A stretch of DNA of 64,000 bases from Vreelandella halophila (lineage in GTDB: Bacteria; Pseudomonadota; Gammaproteobacteria; Pseudomonadales; Oleiphilaceae). This document shows, in pieces, positions 1 to 8,113 of the stretch; the stretch's first letter is position 1; the number at the start of each line of letters is the position of its first letter. The notes under the pieces were generated by a model. It was given only the letters and a program-made list of their open reading frames with translations. It ran no database searches and was not told where the DNA came from. Where the stretch lies: contig NZ_WMEX01000004.1 in the NCBI RefSeq assembly GCF_009856365.1, positions 1 through 64,000 on the forward strand. Direction: 5' to 3'. The position numbers were made by a program, and so were the translations under genes.

Positions 1-64
1 GGTGGCGGTAGTTGATCACCACCATCGCGTCCTGATCGTAGTTGTAGGGCTTGAAGCGGGGCAT
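1..64 (-). CDS. IS1182-like transposase, N-terminal fragment cut by window edge
   Basis: Only the first 21 codons are in the window. They read MPRFKPYNYDQDAMVVINYR, which resembles the start of IS1182/IS5-group DDE transposases (the family typically opens with M-x-R-F-K-x-Y-x-Y-x-Q). The rest lies left of base 1, so it cannot be judged whether the element is intact. The bases between the start codon and about 119 contain a C-rich tract followed by TTTTTCTACAG, which could be the element's end. The sequence that follows is attC-like, suggesting insertion at that site. The family call rests on a short match. Confidence 0.6.
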   Translation of the reverse strand, partial: MPRFKPYNYDQDAMVVINYRH

Positions 65-119
65 GCCAACGACTCCCTGTTGCTCGGTGCCAGCCTACCA
101 AATCGGGGGTTTTTCTACA

Positions 120-193
120 GTCTCAACGCCGAGCTAACCTGCTGGGTGGAGCGAAGCGGAACCCCACAGTCAGGTTGAGCGTCGTGTTAGGGC
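120..193 (-). repeat. attC-like imperfect palindrome (integron cassette recombination site?)
   Basis: Read on the minus strand, this 74-bp element begins CCCTAAC and ends GCGTTGAGAC, close to the RYYYAAC and GTTRRRY simple sites of attC. Inside, the arms CTCAACCTG and CAGGTTAG pair with an extra unpaired base on one side, as attC L sites do. The centre forms a further hairpin (GTGG/CCAC around GAGCGAAGCGGAA). It starts within a few bases of the stop codon of the nuclease-like gene at 199-933, the normal place for attC in a cassette. Each simple site has about one mismatch to consensus, and no intI is visible, so the call is tentative. Confidence 0.42.
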
Positions 194-198
194 ATATT

Positions 199-933
199 TC
201 ACTCACGCCGGAATTGCACCCATCCGTCCTGCCCCAATTTGAATTGCCGCACTGCAAAGCCAGCTTCCCTCCAGGCTTTGGCCCATGGACGGTTGATAGT
301 ATCTTTCTGATTCGCCCAATATGCCTGGTACTCGAATGCCGATCGCGGGAGGTCTATACCGACGAGTTCTGGGAATTGATCGAACCGTATTGTCACATCA
401 GCTGAGGTCTGCCTTTCCAAGAAATCTCGCAGCGCGGCGTACTTGGAAGTTCTGACCCTTTTCGTCGCGGGTCCCGGCTCGCCATACGCTTCATCTAACT
501 CTACTAGTTCGGACTTCTCTGGCTTCACCGCCCAACGCGGCTCGGCCTCCAGCCGAAAGTCCTCGCCAAACCTCAATACGTACAGTCGGGGATTAGCGTC
601 AAAAACCGAACACACCCTATAGATTGGCGTTCCCTCCTCGGACAGAGAATTGTACGAGGACTGGCTTGAGACTTTCAGCTGCCCCCACTCTATTCGCGAT
701 GAGGCCGCGCCCTTGACCTCGACAAGGAACTCCTCACCGCCGGGTACCCGCACGCTCAGGTCGGCCCCGGCCGCAAGGCGTGTGACCTCGCAACCCGGGT
801 ATTCCTGACGCAAGTAAATTTCCACAATTCTTTCCGCGCGCTTCCCAATCACGCCACTACTCTGGCCTTCGGGAAATTCCTCGTCGAGTTGTTCTAACTC
901 ATTGTCGGATAGCTCGATCGTTATCGATTCCAC
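199..933 (-). CDS. PD-(D/E)XK-nuclease-like protein with C-terminal DUF7662 domain
   Basis: The first half has a restriction-endonuclease-like pattern: a GKRAER helix start, GADLSV (candidate Asp) and then FLVEVKGAAS (candidate Glu-x-Lys), matching D...(E)xK nuclease cores. The last 75 residues (SKYAALRDFL, then LPRSAF, YWANQ and WAKAW, ending in VQFRRE) match the DUF7662 pattern found at the end of many uncharacterised and defence-associated proteins. A GTG start at 933 is preferred over GTG 981 because GGGGGGAG lies 4 bases upstream of it and nothing comparable precedes 981. Local base composition is more AT-rich than the rest of the window. The gene sits between an attC-like site and integrase-type repeats, so it is probably acquired. 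A DNA-cleaving or defence role is inference. Confidence 0.7.
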   Translation of the reverse strand: MESITIELSDNELEQLDEEFPEGQSSGVIGKRAERIVEIYLRQEYPGCEVTRLAAGADLSVRVPGGEEFLVEVKGAASSRIEWGQLKVSSQSSYNSLSEEGTPIYRVCSVFDANPRLYVLRFGEDFRLEAEPRWAVKPEKSELVELDEAYGEPGPATKRVRTSKYAALRDFLERQTSADVTIRFDQFPELVGIDLPRSAFEYQAYWANQKDTINRPWAKAWREAGFAVRQFKLGQDGWVQFRRE

Positions 934-973
934 GCGACTCCCCCCGCTACTTTGCCCTACCAGACAATCGCGA

Positions 974-1003
974 GAATTCACTGATATTGATATTCGTGAA
1001 TTC
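974..1003. promoter_or_regulatory. Inverted repeat GAATTCAC-N14-GTGAATTC upstream of the nuclease-like gene
   Basis: Perfect 8-bp arms at 974-981 and 996-1003 are separated by an AT-rich 14-base centre. It lies about 40-70 bases upstream of the GTG at 933, where an operator or promoter would be. It also covers the alternative GTG at 981, a further reason to doubt that start. No binding protein can be named. Confidence 0.35.
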
Positions 1004-1223
1004 TAGATAGCGCTGCTTTTCGGCGTGTCCAAGGTGACTTTAAACCTCTTTTAGAACGGCACTTTAGCGCATGTGATGGCATGGCGCCATGGAATCGTTT
1101 TAATTCCCGGTTTTACGGATTCAATGAGACTGTATGGATTGAGTGGCCCTGCGGGGCAGGGAAAGGAGCCTGTCCTGGTTAAGCTGCTGTTGGTCACCAG
1201 TACTCAGATGCGGAGGTTGTGAG

Positions 1224-1252
1224 TGGGGCACAGATGGGACAAAAATGGGGCA
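1224..1252 (+). repeat. Three TGGGRCA direct repeats spaced exactly 11 bp
   Basis: TGGGGCA (1224-1230), TGGGACA (1235-1241) and TGGGGCA (1246-1252) recur every 11 bases, about one helical turn, so the copies lie on one face of the DNA. Short direct repeats of this type are what tyrosine integrases bind as arm sites next to attachment sites. The 3' tRNA-like fragment at 1351-1408 is about 100 bases away. No integrase gene is in the window. Apart from the elements listed separately, I see no gene or other structure in 934-1681. Confidence 0.45.
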
Positions 1253-1350
1253 AAAGGTTGACCCTTATATTCTCCTAGGGACCCTTGGGTGAGCGTAAGA
1301 TGGCTGTGTAAGACGCTGATAATACGAGGTCATTAAGTGTCCTCCAGGGC

Positions 1351-1408
1351 CTGTAAGGGAAATTACAGTGTTATACGTAACGGGGTTCGAATCCCTGGCC
1401 CACCGCCA
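1351..1408 (+). pseudogene. 3' fragment of a tRNA-Ser-like gene (probable attachment-site remnant)
   Basis: A full T-arm (CGGGG, TTCGAAT, CCCTG at 1381-1397), a 7-base acceptor strand GCCCACC, discriminator G and CCA (1406-1408) are present. Just upstream are a short variable-arm-like hairpin TTA-TACG-TAA (1371-1380) and a degenerate anticodon-like stem CTGTA/TACAG (1351-1368). Discriminator G and a long variable arm point to tRNA-Ser. No 5' acceptor strand GGTGGGC is found within 130 bases upstream, so this is not a working gene. Regenerated 3' tRNA ends like this mark island integration at tRNA loci. Confidence 0.55.
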
Positions 1409-1644
1409 CTTTTCAGTATGTTACCCGCTTCTCTGCACGTCTTTTCTGAGCCTGTCGTTCCCGAATAATAGACAGTTGTATATATAATTCCCCGACGTTT
1501 TCACATCGCATCCGCGGCTGTGTGGACGGTATCGTGTCCTTTTTTCCGTCAGTTCTGCGGCTGGTCATGTTGAAAGGATGGGGTTCCCTGCCTTTATCCA
1601 GGGACAGCGAAGGGAGCGGCTTTACGTGAGCGGGTAGGGAGAGG

Positions 1645-1672
1645 AAAAGAGGGCCGGCAGAACCGGCCCTCT
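1645..1672 (-). terminator. Rho-independent terminator of the DUF6160-like gene
   Basis: Stem GAGGGCCGG (1649-1657) pairs with CCGGCCCTC (1663-1671), with a further A-T pair and a 5-base loop. On the minus strand it is followed by a TTTT run (1645-1648). It lies 10 bases past the stop codon at 1682. Confidence 0.8.
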
Positions 1673-1681
1673 GAATCGCAC

Positions 1682-2620
1682 TTACTCGCGACCGTAGATG
1701 GCCATCTGAGTATCTGCGATGCTGAGGTTGGAGATACCAACATTACCAATGCTGGCGGTGGTGCCGTCTCCGCTGCCAACGTTAACCGTGGGCATCCAGA
1801 TGCTGGTGGTCAGCTCATTGATGTCCACGCGCAGGGTTTCATCCGGCGCGCCATCAATACCAGCGTTTGTGGAGATAGCGGGACCCGCACCAACTTCCGC
1901 ATTGACGGTTACACCGTTGATGGCAAGAGTGGCGCGGTTCAGGTCGCCTTCAGCACCCTTGAGGTTCTCCAGCTGGTCTGCACCGGCCATCCGGATACTG
2001 GGGATGCTTACCGCAGCAACGTCGAAGTCTGCACCAATATCCGCATGGAACACATTCCGGATGCGGATTGAGCCGGTATCGGGGTTACCATTGGCAATCT
2101 GGTTGTTTACGCGGGCAGTGATATCAAGCCGCGTGACCCAGAAATCCGCCGTGAAGTTCGAGATCAGAGTTGCTGAGCTGTCCCCATCACTTGAAGCGAT
2201 GCCCAGGGAGTCCATGTCCACCCCAGCCTGAACGGGCGCCGGCTGGTTACCCAGGTTGCGCACCGAAATATAGGCATCGCCATCCTCTACAGGGCCGGCC
2301 GGATAACCATAGGGGGAACGACCGAGATCGTCGTTTTCCGTGATCAGGTCAACATTGACGTCGATATCAAGTGATTCGCCTTCGTCATGACCGCCGATAC
2401 GGATACCGTTCATAAGTACGGAGCCAGTGTCCGCATCTGCGGTGCTCTGGCTGTACTCCACCTGATCAATGGTTGCAGCGGTGGACAGCTCGATGGTTAC
2501 ACCCTGCTGACCGGTAACATTGCCCATGTCCTGCTCGTTCATGGGTTGCAGGTCAGCAGACGCTGCCATCGGCAGTGAAGCGACTGAAAGGGCCAACAGG
2601 CTTTTCTTCATTGTCATCAT
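1682..2620 (-). CDS. Exported DUF6160-like protein (putative pilus/surface protein)
   Basis: 312 residues with a clear signal peptide: MKK at residue 4, a hydrophobic core LLALSVASLPMAASA, and cleavage before DLQP. The mature start (LQPMNEQDMGNVTGQQGVTIEL) is the hallmark of DUF6160 proteins, a family linked to the Fil pilus-like system of Acinetobacter and common in Marinobacter-like bacteria. The rest is acidic and beta-rich, with repeated IRI/INGV strands and no catalytic motif. AGAGGAG lies 8 bases before the ATG at 2620. It is downstream of and co-oriented with the SPD-2 protein at 2686-4620 (65-base gap) and ends in a strong terminator, so the two probably form one surface-protein operon. 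Exact function is unknown. Confidence 0.7.
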   Translation of the reverse strand: MMTMKKSLLALSVASLPMAASADLQPMNEQDMGNVTGQQGVTIELSTAATIDQVEYSQSTADADTGSVLMNGIRIGGHDEGESLDIDVNVDLITENDDLGRSPYGYPAGPVEDGDAYISVRNLGNQPAPVQAGVDMDSLGIASSDGDSSATLISNFTADFWVTRLDITARVNNQIANGNPDTGSIRIRNVFHADIGADFDVAAVSIPSIRMAGADQLENLKGAEGDLNRATLAINGVTVNAEVGAGPAISTNAGIDGAPDETLRVDINELTTSIWMPTVNVGSGDGTTASIGNVGISNLSIADTQMAIYGRE

Positions 2621-2685
2621 TGTGATTTCTCCTCTTTGTTGTTTGGACGACCCGCCATGAGCGGGCCGCCCCTTCTGTTTCCCCG

Positions 2686-4620
2686 TTACTCCTCGAAACG
2701 GGGCGACAGTTCAAGCTCGATGGTGTTGCCCGGACCTTCGAAGAACTCGTTGAGGATCCCGGTCAGCAGACCGCAGCCTTCAAGTTCCGGAGCAACATAG
2801 GTACCAGTAACGGTGCCGCCCTGGAGCGGATCAAACTCTTCGCCTTCCGGGCTTGAGAGGTTGATGGTGGCCGGCTCTGCGGTCTGGCAGGAGTGGCCGC
2901 CGCCGATCCGGATGCCATCCGAGCCGAAGCCGAAGCCGATGATGGAAACCCGTGCCTCGGGAATCTTGATCGTCAGTTCACTTTCCGCGGTCAGCTGGCC
3001 GGTCTCGAGGTCAAGGGTTCCAGTGGTTTCACCAACCGGCTCGAACTCGATGTCCGCACGACCCTGGATCTTGTGGAACAGCTCGGAGATCTGGAACTGC
3101 GCCTGGGTGGGATCGAGCTGCAGGTCCGCAGTGAAATCACCGGTGCCCAGGTTGATCTGGCTGTCGATCTGGCCGTTCAGCGGTACGTCGGAGCCATTGG
3201 CCGCGACATTGGTGACGCCTTCCAGGTCAAAGGTCACGTCGATAGGCTCGGAACCCCCGTTGCCATTGTCGCCGTCGCCGTTGTCACCATCACCGTTGTC
3301 GCCGTCGTCACCACCGCTGGTGTCTTCGGCTGTGCCGGAAAGCGTTACAGTCCTGGGGGAGTCTTCAAGATTGGTGGCAACCTCAAGGTTCGCGCTGTAG
3401 TCACCGACCTGGTTGGTCTGGAAAGTGGCGGTAACCGTGCAGGATTGCTCCGGAGCAAGGCCGCTCGGGCAATCATTGGTCTGGGTAAAGGCACCGTCAG
3501 GGTTGTTGGTAATGCTGAGACCATTGACCTCAAGGGTTGCCTCACCCGTGTTGGTCAGATCCAGGGTCTGTTCAGCACTGCTGGTATTGGCAAGGTCAAT
3601 GGTGCCGAAATCAACTTCCGGGGCGCTGAGCTCAAGCGCGGGCTCGGGCTGCTCTGTCGCCTCGGCACTGAGGTTAACCACCTTGGGTGAGTCTTCGGCA
3701 TCCGGATCTGTGGAGTCGATCTGGACACTGGCACTGTAAGTGCCGGCCTGGCTTGCCTGGAAGTTCACATCCACGGAGCAGCTCTGACCCGGATCAAGCG
3801 TGGTGCAGTCGTTGCTCTGTGTGAACAGGTCGGCATTGGCCCCGGCGATGGTCACACTGTTGATGTTCAGCGCCTCGCCGCCGTCGTTGCCAACGGTGAT
3901 GCTGCCATTGAGGGGGCTGCCGGCCATGGCACTGCCAAGATCCAGGGATTCCGGGTCAACCGTGATATTGGCCGGTTGTGTCTGGTCCGGAACCACCTCG
4001 AAGGTATGCAGCACCATGTCCTCCTGGTTGCCCACGAGGGTACAGTCGGAGGTGAACTCGCCCACCGGATCCGGAGCGATATTACCGCTGCCATCACGCA
4101 CAACCTGGTTCAGTTGCAGGTCGCCGACGGTGATAGTGCCCTGTCCGGGATTGTCAAAAGTGAGCGGATCGACAGTGGCACTGGAATCCACTGTGAAGGA
4201 GCCGCTTTCGCCTGGAATTGGCTGTTGCGGAATTTCCAGGGTTACCGAAAGCGGCTGGTCACTTTCTGGAAGGGCAATGTTGTTCGCTGCGGTAGCGGTG
4301 CCTTCGAGGCTGCGTCCACCGGCGATATAGAGCCCCTGCCGGGAATTGTTGTTGATGGTGGTAACCGCGCTGATGTTCAACTCGCCGGTTGACTCACCGA
4401 CGGTCACCTCGGAGGGCAGGTCGGCGCTGATCTCGGACACCAGGGGCTGCTCACCGATGATGGGCAGCGGGCAGGTGTGCTCGACGGTCAGCGAGACCTG
4501 TTCCGCGTTGGCTGTGGTTGCGCCCGTTGCAAGCAGCGCGGCAACGGCACTGCTGAGCAGCAGGCGCCCGGGCTTACTTATAGGCTTTTCGGTTATGGCG
4601 TTCATCAACGTCATCCTCAT
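2686..4620 (-). CDS. Exported protein with two choice-of-anchor D (ASPM-SPD-2-Hydin) domains
   Basis: 644 residues. A signal peptide ends ...LLATGATTANA|EQ. Residues about 40-215 resemble the DUF6801-type N-terminal module (VEHTCPLPIIGEQP). Two Ig-like choice-of-anchor D repeats follow (about 218-318 and 330-430), each with the pattern LDLG...G..LNGSITVGNDG and a Cys pair around DCTTLDPGQSC / DCPSGLAPEQSC. A repetitive Gly-Asp-Asn linker (about 436-455) leads to a C-terminal beta domain of about 190 residues with a Cys pair (SCQTAEP...EGCGLL). The architecture suggests an envelope-anchored or secreted adhesin/scaffold. No enzyme motif is seen. The Gly-Asp linker is DNA-repetitive and could vary in length between strains. 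Confidence 0.72.
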   Translation of the reverse strand: MRMTLMNAITEKPISKPGRLLLSSAVAALLATGATTANAEQVSLTVEHTCPLPIIGEQPLVSEISADLPSEVTVGESTGELNISAVTTINNNSRQGLYIAGGRSLEGTATAANNIALPESDQPLSVTLEIPQQPIPGESGSFTVDSSATVDPLTFDNPGQGTITVGDLQLNQVVRDGSGNIAPDPVGEFTSDCTLVGNQEDMVLHTFEVVPDQTQPANITVDPESLDLGSAMAGSPLNGSITVGNDGGEALNINSVTIAGANADLFTQSNDCTTLDPGQSCSVDVNFQASQAGTYSASVQIDSTDPDAEDSPKVVNLSAEATEQPEPALELSAPEVDFGTIDLANTSSAEQTLDLTNTGEATLEVNGLSITNNPDGAFTQTNDCPSGLAPEQSCTVTATFQTNQVGDYSANLEVATNLEDSPRTVTLSGTAEDTSGGDDGDNGDGDNGDGDNGNGGSEPIDVTFDLEGVTNVAANGSDVPLNGQIDSQINLGTGDFTADLQLDPTQAQFQISELFHKIQGRADIEFEPVGETTGTLDLETGQLTAESELTIKIPEARVSIIGFGFGSDGIRIGGGHSCQTAEPATINLSSPEGEEFDPLQGGTVTGTYVAPELEGCGLLTGILNEFFEGPGNTIELELSPRFEE

Positions 4621-4644
4621 TGTTTGTTGTGTTCATGGTGTCGG

Positions 4645-4704
4645 GACCAGAAGACGCATCCTGTAACGGTCCCGGCACCTCCAACACTCGCGTGTCTTCT
4701 GGTC
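4645..4704. promoter_or_regulatory. Long inverted repeat upstream of the SPD-2 protein gene
   Basis: GACCAGAAGAC (4645-4655) is exactly complementary to GTCTTCTGGTC (4694-4704). A second, inner pairing GTGTCGGGACC/GGTCCCGGCAC has one mismatch. It starts 25 bases upstream of the start codon at 4620, so it would fall in the mRNA leader or promoter. The 205 bases from here to the end of the AraC-type gene hold nothing else I recognise. It may be an operator or a leader hairpin. Confidence 0.4.
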
Positions 4705-4909
4705 TGGGGTCATTGCTCAAAAAGGAAACAGGATTGTTAAAAACGGTTATTGAGGCGGTTGGTTGTCGAATTCGTGATGAACGTCAATTGGCGCCTGTGA
4801 ACACAGAGTGAGCGGTTGTTCATTTCCGGAAGCGCGAGGGGAGATTGCAGGCTCGGCCACGCAAAGGGGGGCGACAGCAGGGTGGCCGGGAATTCAGGAG
4901 AGGTGGTGG

Positions 4910-5938
4910 TCAGATACGGCGGCGTGTCTGCCCGGGGGTCCGGCCAGTCCAGGAACGGTAGGCGCGGGTGAAGCTGGCCTGGTCACTGAAGCCGAGCTTG
5001 TAGGCGATGGTGCTCAGAGGCATCCGGGTATCGGCGAGGTAACGATCTGCGTAGTGGCAGCGGATCTCGTTGCGTAAATCCCGGAAGGAGCAGTCTTCGG
5101 CTTGCAGATGGCGGCGTAGTGAACGGGGCGTCATCTGGAGATTCTGGGCGACGCGCTCCAGTGTGCAGTTCAGACCGGGATCGTCGAGGATCTGGCGGCG
5201 TACCCGTTCGGTGACGCTGCTGTTGTCATCGGATGCCTTCAGATCCTGGCGCGACCGGTGCCGTGCAAGGAACGAGGACAGCTCCTGCCCCATGTTGGCG
5301 GTCGTATGCTGGGCCGGGTGCAGTGTCGCGCAGGCAGCGCCGGCATTGAAGCGGATTACCGCCTCGGGGGCCACCGCCTGCCATTCCTCGGGGGCAAGGT
5401 TCGTGGAGGTATCGAACTCAAGCAGCATGTCCCTGCAGATGTGGCGGGAGAGTTCATAGATGCTGCCCATATAGATCCGGATCATGAACGAGCGCAGGCT
5501 GCCCAGATCCCAGATGTCATGGAGCCTTATCTGTACGGTTTCGTCCTTCAGTGTCAGGCGCAGATCATGGATCGGCAGGCAGACACGCTCATACTCGATG
5601 ATCATCTCCACGAGGCGGAAATAGTCGTTCTGCCAGAGGACAGCGGCACCGACCAGGCCGTGTGCATTGATGTCGAGCTGTTTGCCGAACTCAAAGGGGA
5701 GGCGCTCGTCCTCGGAGAGTTCGCTGGCGTGCCGAAGCAGTATGAGAAGCTCATTCATGGTCATGCCTTCCTCGCTGGTTTCCAGCTCGGAAGCGTCAAG
5801 CCCTGTGCCCTCCAGGAGAGCGGGAGGACGGATCCCGTACTGTTCCATGAAGCGCAGGAAGTGTGTCACATACCGCGTGGGCAGTATGGGAACATCGTAG
5901 GCCTGAGCATCCTGAACTGAGTGAGTAGGCACATCCAT
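4910..5938 (-). CDS. AraC-family transcriptional regulator (OruR/ArgR-like architecture)
   Basis: About 342 residues. An N-terminal effector-binding domain of the AraC 'arabinose-binding' type (PF12625-like; LPTRYVTHFLRFMEQYGIRP, GLVGAAVLWQ) is followed by a C-terminal double helix-turn-helix (TLERVAQNLQMTPRSLRRHL and LSTIAYKLGFSDQASFTRAY). Start chosen at ATG 5938 because CGGAGGG precedes it by 8 bases; the ATG at 5989 adds 17 residues without a ribosome site. Proteins of this layout usually activate nearby metabolic genes in response to a small molecule. The neighbour upstream of its promoter is selO, and the surface-protein operon lies downstream in the same orientation. The target cannot be told from sequence. 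Confidence 0.88.
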   Translation of the reverse strand: MDVPTHSVQDAQAYDVPILPTRYVTHFLRFMEQYGIRPPALLEGTGLDASELETSEEGMTMNELLILLRHASELSEDERLPFEFGKQLDINAHGLVGAAVLWQNDYFRLVEMIIEYERVCLPIHDLRLTLKDETVQIRLHDIWDLGSLRSFMIRIYMGSIYELSRHICRDMLLEFDTSTNLAPEEWQAVAPEAVIRFNAGAACATLHPAQHTTANMGQELSSFLARHRSRQDLKASDDNSSVTERVRRQILDDPGLNCTLERVAQNLQMTPRSLRRHLQAEDCSFRDLRNEIRCHYADRYLADTRMPLSTIAYKLGFSDQASFTRAYRSWTGRTPGQTRRRI

Positions 5939-6104
5939 GCTGAGAGCCCTCCGGAGTCCGTTATTCCCGATAATGTAATTGTTTGGCAATCCTATGGGAT
6001 TGGCCGGTTATTCGTTAATTAATGTCAAATTGACGAATCGAGACCCGGCGTACAGCTGTGGGCACTATACAGAGGCACGCGTGCGCGCCAAGTGCCTTGG
6101 CCGG

Positions 6105-6143
6105 AAATGAGAAAGAATGGCCGCTTTGATAATAACGGCCATT
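6105..6143 (-). terminator. Probable terminator of selO
   Basis: AATGGCCG (6116-6123) pairs with CGGCCATT (6136-6143) around a 12-base AT-rich loop. On the minus strand the stem is followed by CTTTCTCATTT. It begins 22 bases past the selO stop codon. The long loop and interrupted T-tract make it moderate only. Confidence 0.5.
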
Positions 6144-6164
6144 CAGGAATGTGAACTGTGCAAC

Positions 6165-7619
6165 TCAGGTTCCACAGAAGGTTCTCGCAACCTGTTCTTC
6201 CGGTGCAGGCGGGTGCCGGTATGCGGAGGCGTCAGCGTTAGCTGAGAAGGGTGATTCCAGTGCTGCCATTAGATCATGGAAATGCCGCAGATCCCCCTGG
6301 CGGGCAGCGCTGATGGCCGCCTCTACCTGATGGTTGCGGGGGATGATGGCGGGATTTGCCTGCCACATCGCTTCGGGGGTGTCGAGCAGCGCGATCCAGC
6401 GTGCACTCCAGTCTCGCGCCTGCTGTGTGTCGCCCAAAAGCGCGGCTGCGGCCTCCTGCGCGTCGCCCTGATGGGCAAGCCGGGTCAGCTCTCGGAAAGT
6501 AGCGGTGAAGTCACTGCCGGTCTGCTGCATGAGCTCCAGCAGTTCGTGCACCACTGTTTCATCTTCCTGGGCAAGGCTCCTGATGCCGAGCTTGCGGCCG
6601 AAACGTTCACGCCAGGCGCTGTTGTAGTGTTCCCGGTATTCACCAAGGATGGCTTTTGCGGTTTCGACAACCTCTTCCTTGTTCCCATCGAACAGTGGGA
6701 GCAGGCATTCGGCAAAGCGGGCAAGGTTCCAGTATCCGATCTCGGGCTGGTTGCTGTAGGCGTAGCGCCCCATGGCATCTATGGAGCTGAATACCGTGTT
6801 GGCGTGGTACTGGTCCATGAAAGCACAGGGGCCGTAGTCGATGGTTTCACCACTGATGGCCACGTTGTCCGTATTCATGACGCCGTGGATGAAGCCAATG
6901 CTCATCCAGTCCGCAATCAGCTCGGCCTGGCGTTGCGCCACGGCCCTGAACAGTGCCTGGTAGGGCTGATCCTCGAACATCAGGGACGGGTAGTGCCGGG
7001 AAATGGCGTAGTCGGCCAGGGTGCGGATGGCATCGGTATCCTGCCGGTAGGCGAAGTATTCAAAGGTGCCCACCCGGATATGGCTGGCAGCCACCCGGGT
7101 CAGTACTGCGGCGGGTTCGGGGCGCTCACGCATGACCGCATTGCCCGTAGTGACAGCCGCGAGCGCACGCGTCGTGGGAATGCCCAGTGCGTGCATGGCT
7201 TCGCTGATGATGTATTCGCGGATCACCGGGCCTATGGGAGCCCGCCCGTCACCGCCACGGGAGAATTCGGTACGCCCTGCGCCCTTGAGCTGGATGTCGC
7301 GACGTTTCTGGTACTGGTCGATGACCTCACCGATCAGAATGGCGCGGCCGTCGCCCAGCTGGGGCACGAAGTTGCCGAACTGATGACCGGCATAGGCAAG
7401 GGCAGTGGGCTCGGCGTTCTCAGGCAGGCTGTTACCGGAGAAAACCGCGGCAAGCTCGTGTTCATCGGACTCGTTAACGTCAATGCCCAGCTCCTCGGCG
7501 AGCTGACTATTGAAACGGATCAGCTCCGGGTCAGGAGCCTGGGCCGGCTGAGCAGGCCGGTGGAAGTGTTCGGGTAGCCGTACATAGCTGTTGTCAAAAG
7601 GGAAGGGGGGTAGGGGCAT
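6165..7619 (-). CDS. selO: SelO (YdiU/UPF0061) protein AMPylator
   Basis: 484 residues, full family length. SelO is a pseudokinase-fold enzyme that transfers AMP from ATP to Ser/Thr/Tyr of target proteins, tied to redox homeostasis in E. coli and yeast. Motifs are all present: AYAGHQFG (about 76-82), DIQLKGAGRTEFSRGGDGRA with the ATP-binding Lys near 112, IREYIISE with the helix Glu near 140, HGVMNTDN (about 245-252) and DYGPCAFMD with the metal Asp near 261. The C-terminus TFCGT carries the conserved cysteine near the end, in the position of selenocysteine in eukaryotic homologues. It stands alone with its own likely terminator. Confidence 0.95.
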   Translation of the reverse strand: MPLPPFPFDNSYVRLPEHFHRPAQPAQAPDPELIRFNSQLAEELGIDVNESDEHELAAVFSGNSLPENAEPTALAYAGHQFGNFVPQLGDGRAILIGEVIDQYQKRRDIQLKGAGRTEFSRGGDGRAPIGPVIREYIISEAMHALGIPTTRALAAVTTGNAVMRERPEPAAVLTRVAASHIRVGTFEYFAYRQDTDAIRTLADYAISRHYPSLMFEDQPYQALFRAVAQRQAELIADWMSIGFIHGVMNTDNVAISGETIDYGPCAFMDQYHANTVFSSIDAMGRYAYSNQPEIGYWNLARFAECLLPLFDGNKEEVVETAKAILGEYREHYNSAWRERFGRKLGIRSLAQEDETVVHELLELMQQTGSDFTATFRELTRLAHQGDAQEAAAALLGDTQQARDWSARWIALLDTPEAMWQANPAIIPRNHQVEAAISAARQGDLRHFHDLMAALESPFSANADASAYRHPPAPEEQVARTFCGT

Positions 7620-7779
7620 GCAATCCTCTGGCGGTTGAACACATAATCCATTCTAGATGCGGAACACTACGTTTTGCATTCGGGATCGGACTTATTGGCC
7701 AGTCCAGCTTGACAGAAGTACGTCACAATCCTGATAATTCGCCCCCGTTGCGGCGAGTCCGCATCCCAGCCCTGAATAA

Positions 7780-7856
7780 CGGCGTGTGGCGCAGTTTGGT
7801 AGCGCACTTCCTTCGGGAGGAAGGGGTCGCAGGTTCGAATCCTGCCACGCCGACCA
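7780..7856 (+). tRNA. tRNA-Pro (anticodon CGG)
   Basis: A 77-base cloverleaf with acceptor CGGCGTG pairing with CACGCCG, discriminator A, and encoded CCA (7854-7856). The anticodon stem CTTCC/GGAAG encloses TTCGGGA, giving anticodon CGG. The T-arm is CAGGTTCGAATCCTG. A T-tract follows directly. The 257 bases from here to the peroxidase gene show no further gene. Confidence 0.97.
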
Positions 7857-8113
7857 TTTTTATCCTCCAGAACCAGCCAGTCGCACTGGCATAGTCCAGC
7901 CTTTTGAGCCTGCAAAGCTGCTCGCCCTGCGAGACGGTTGTTGCGTTCCCCTGTTCGCGCTACGCTCTCTTAACGGTTGTAGAATGCAATCGGTTGTTCC
8001 CGTGGGTGTCCCCTTGAGTACGGGGTAGTCCCGGCTGTGGTTGGAAGTGCCGGTATCGGTGAAGGGAGTCGCGGAACTGACTCATTCATGTTCCACATCA
8101 GGGAAGGAACGCC

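Noticed and set aside
1310-1408. A complete tRNA gene
   Set aside because: Only the T-arm, acceptor 3' strand and CCA are convincing. The 5' acceptor strand and D-arm cannot be found.
3240-3310. CRISPR-like short repeats
   Set aside because: The repeats encode the Gly-Asp-Asn linker in frame; there are no spacers or cas genes.
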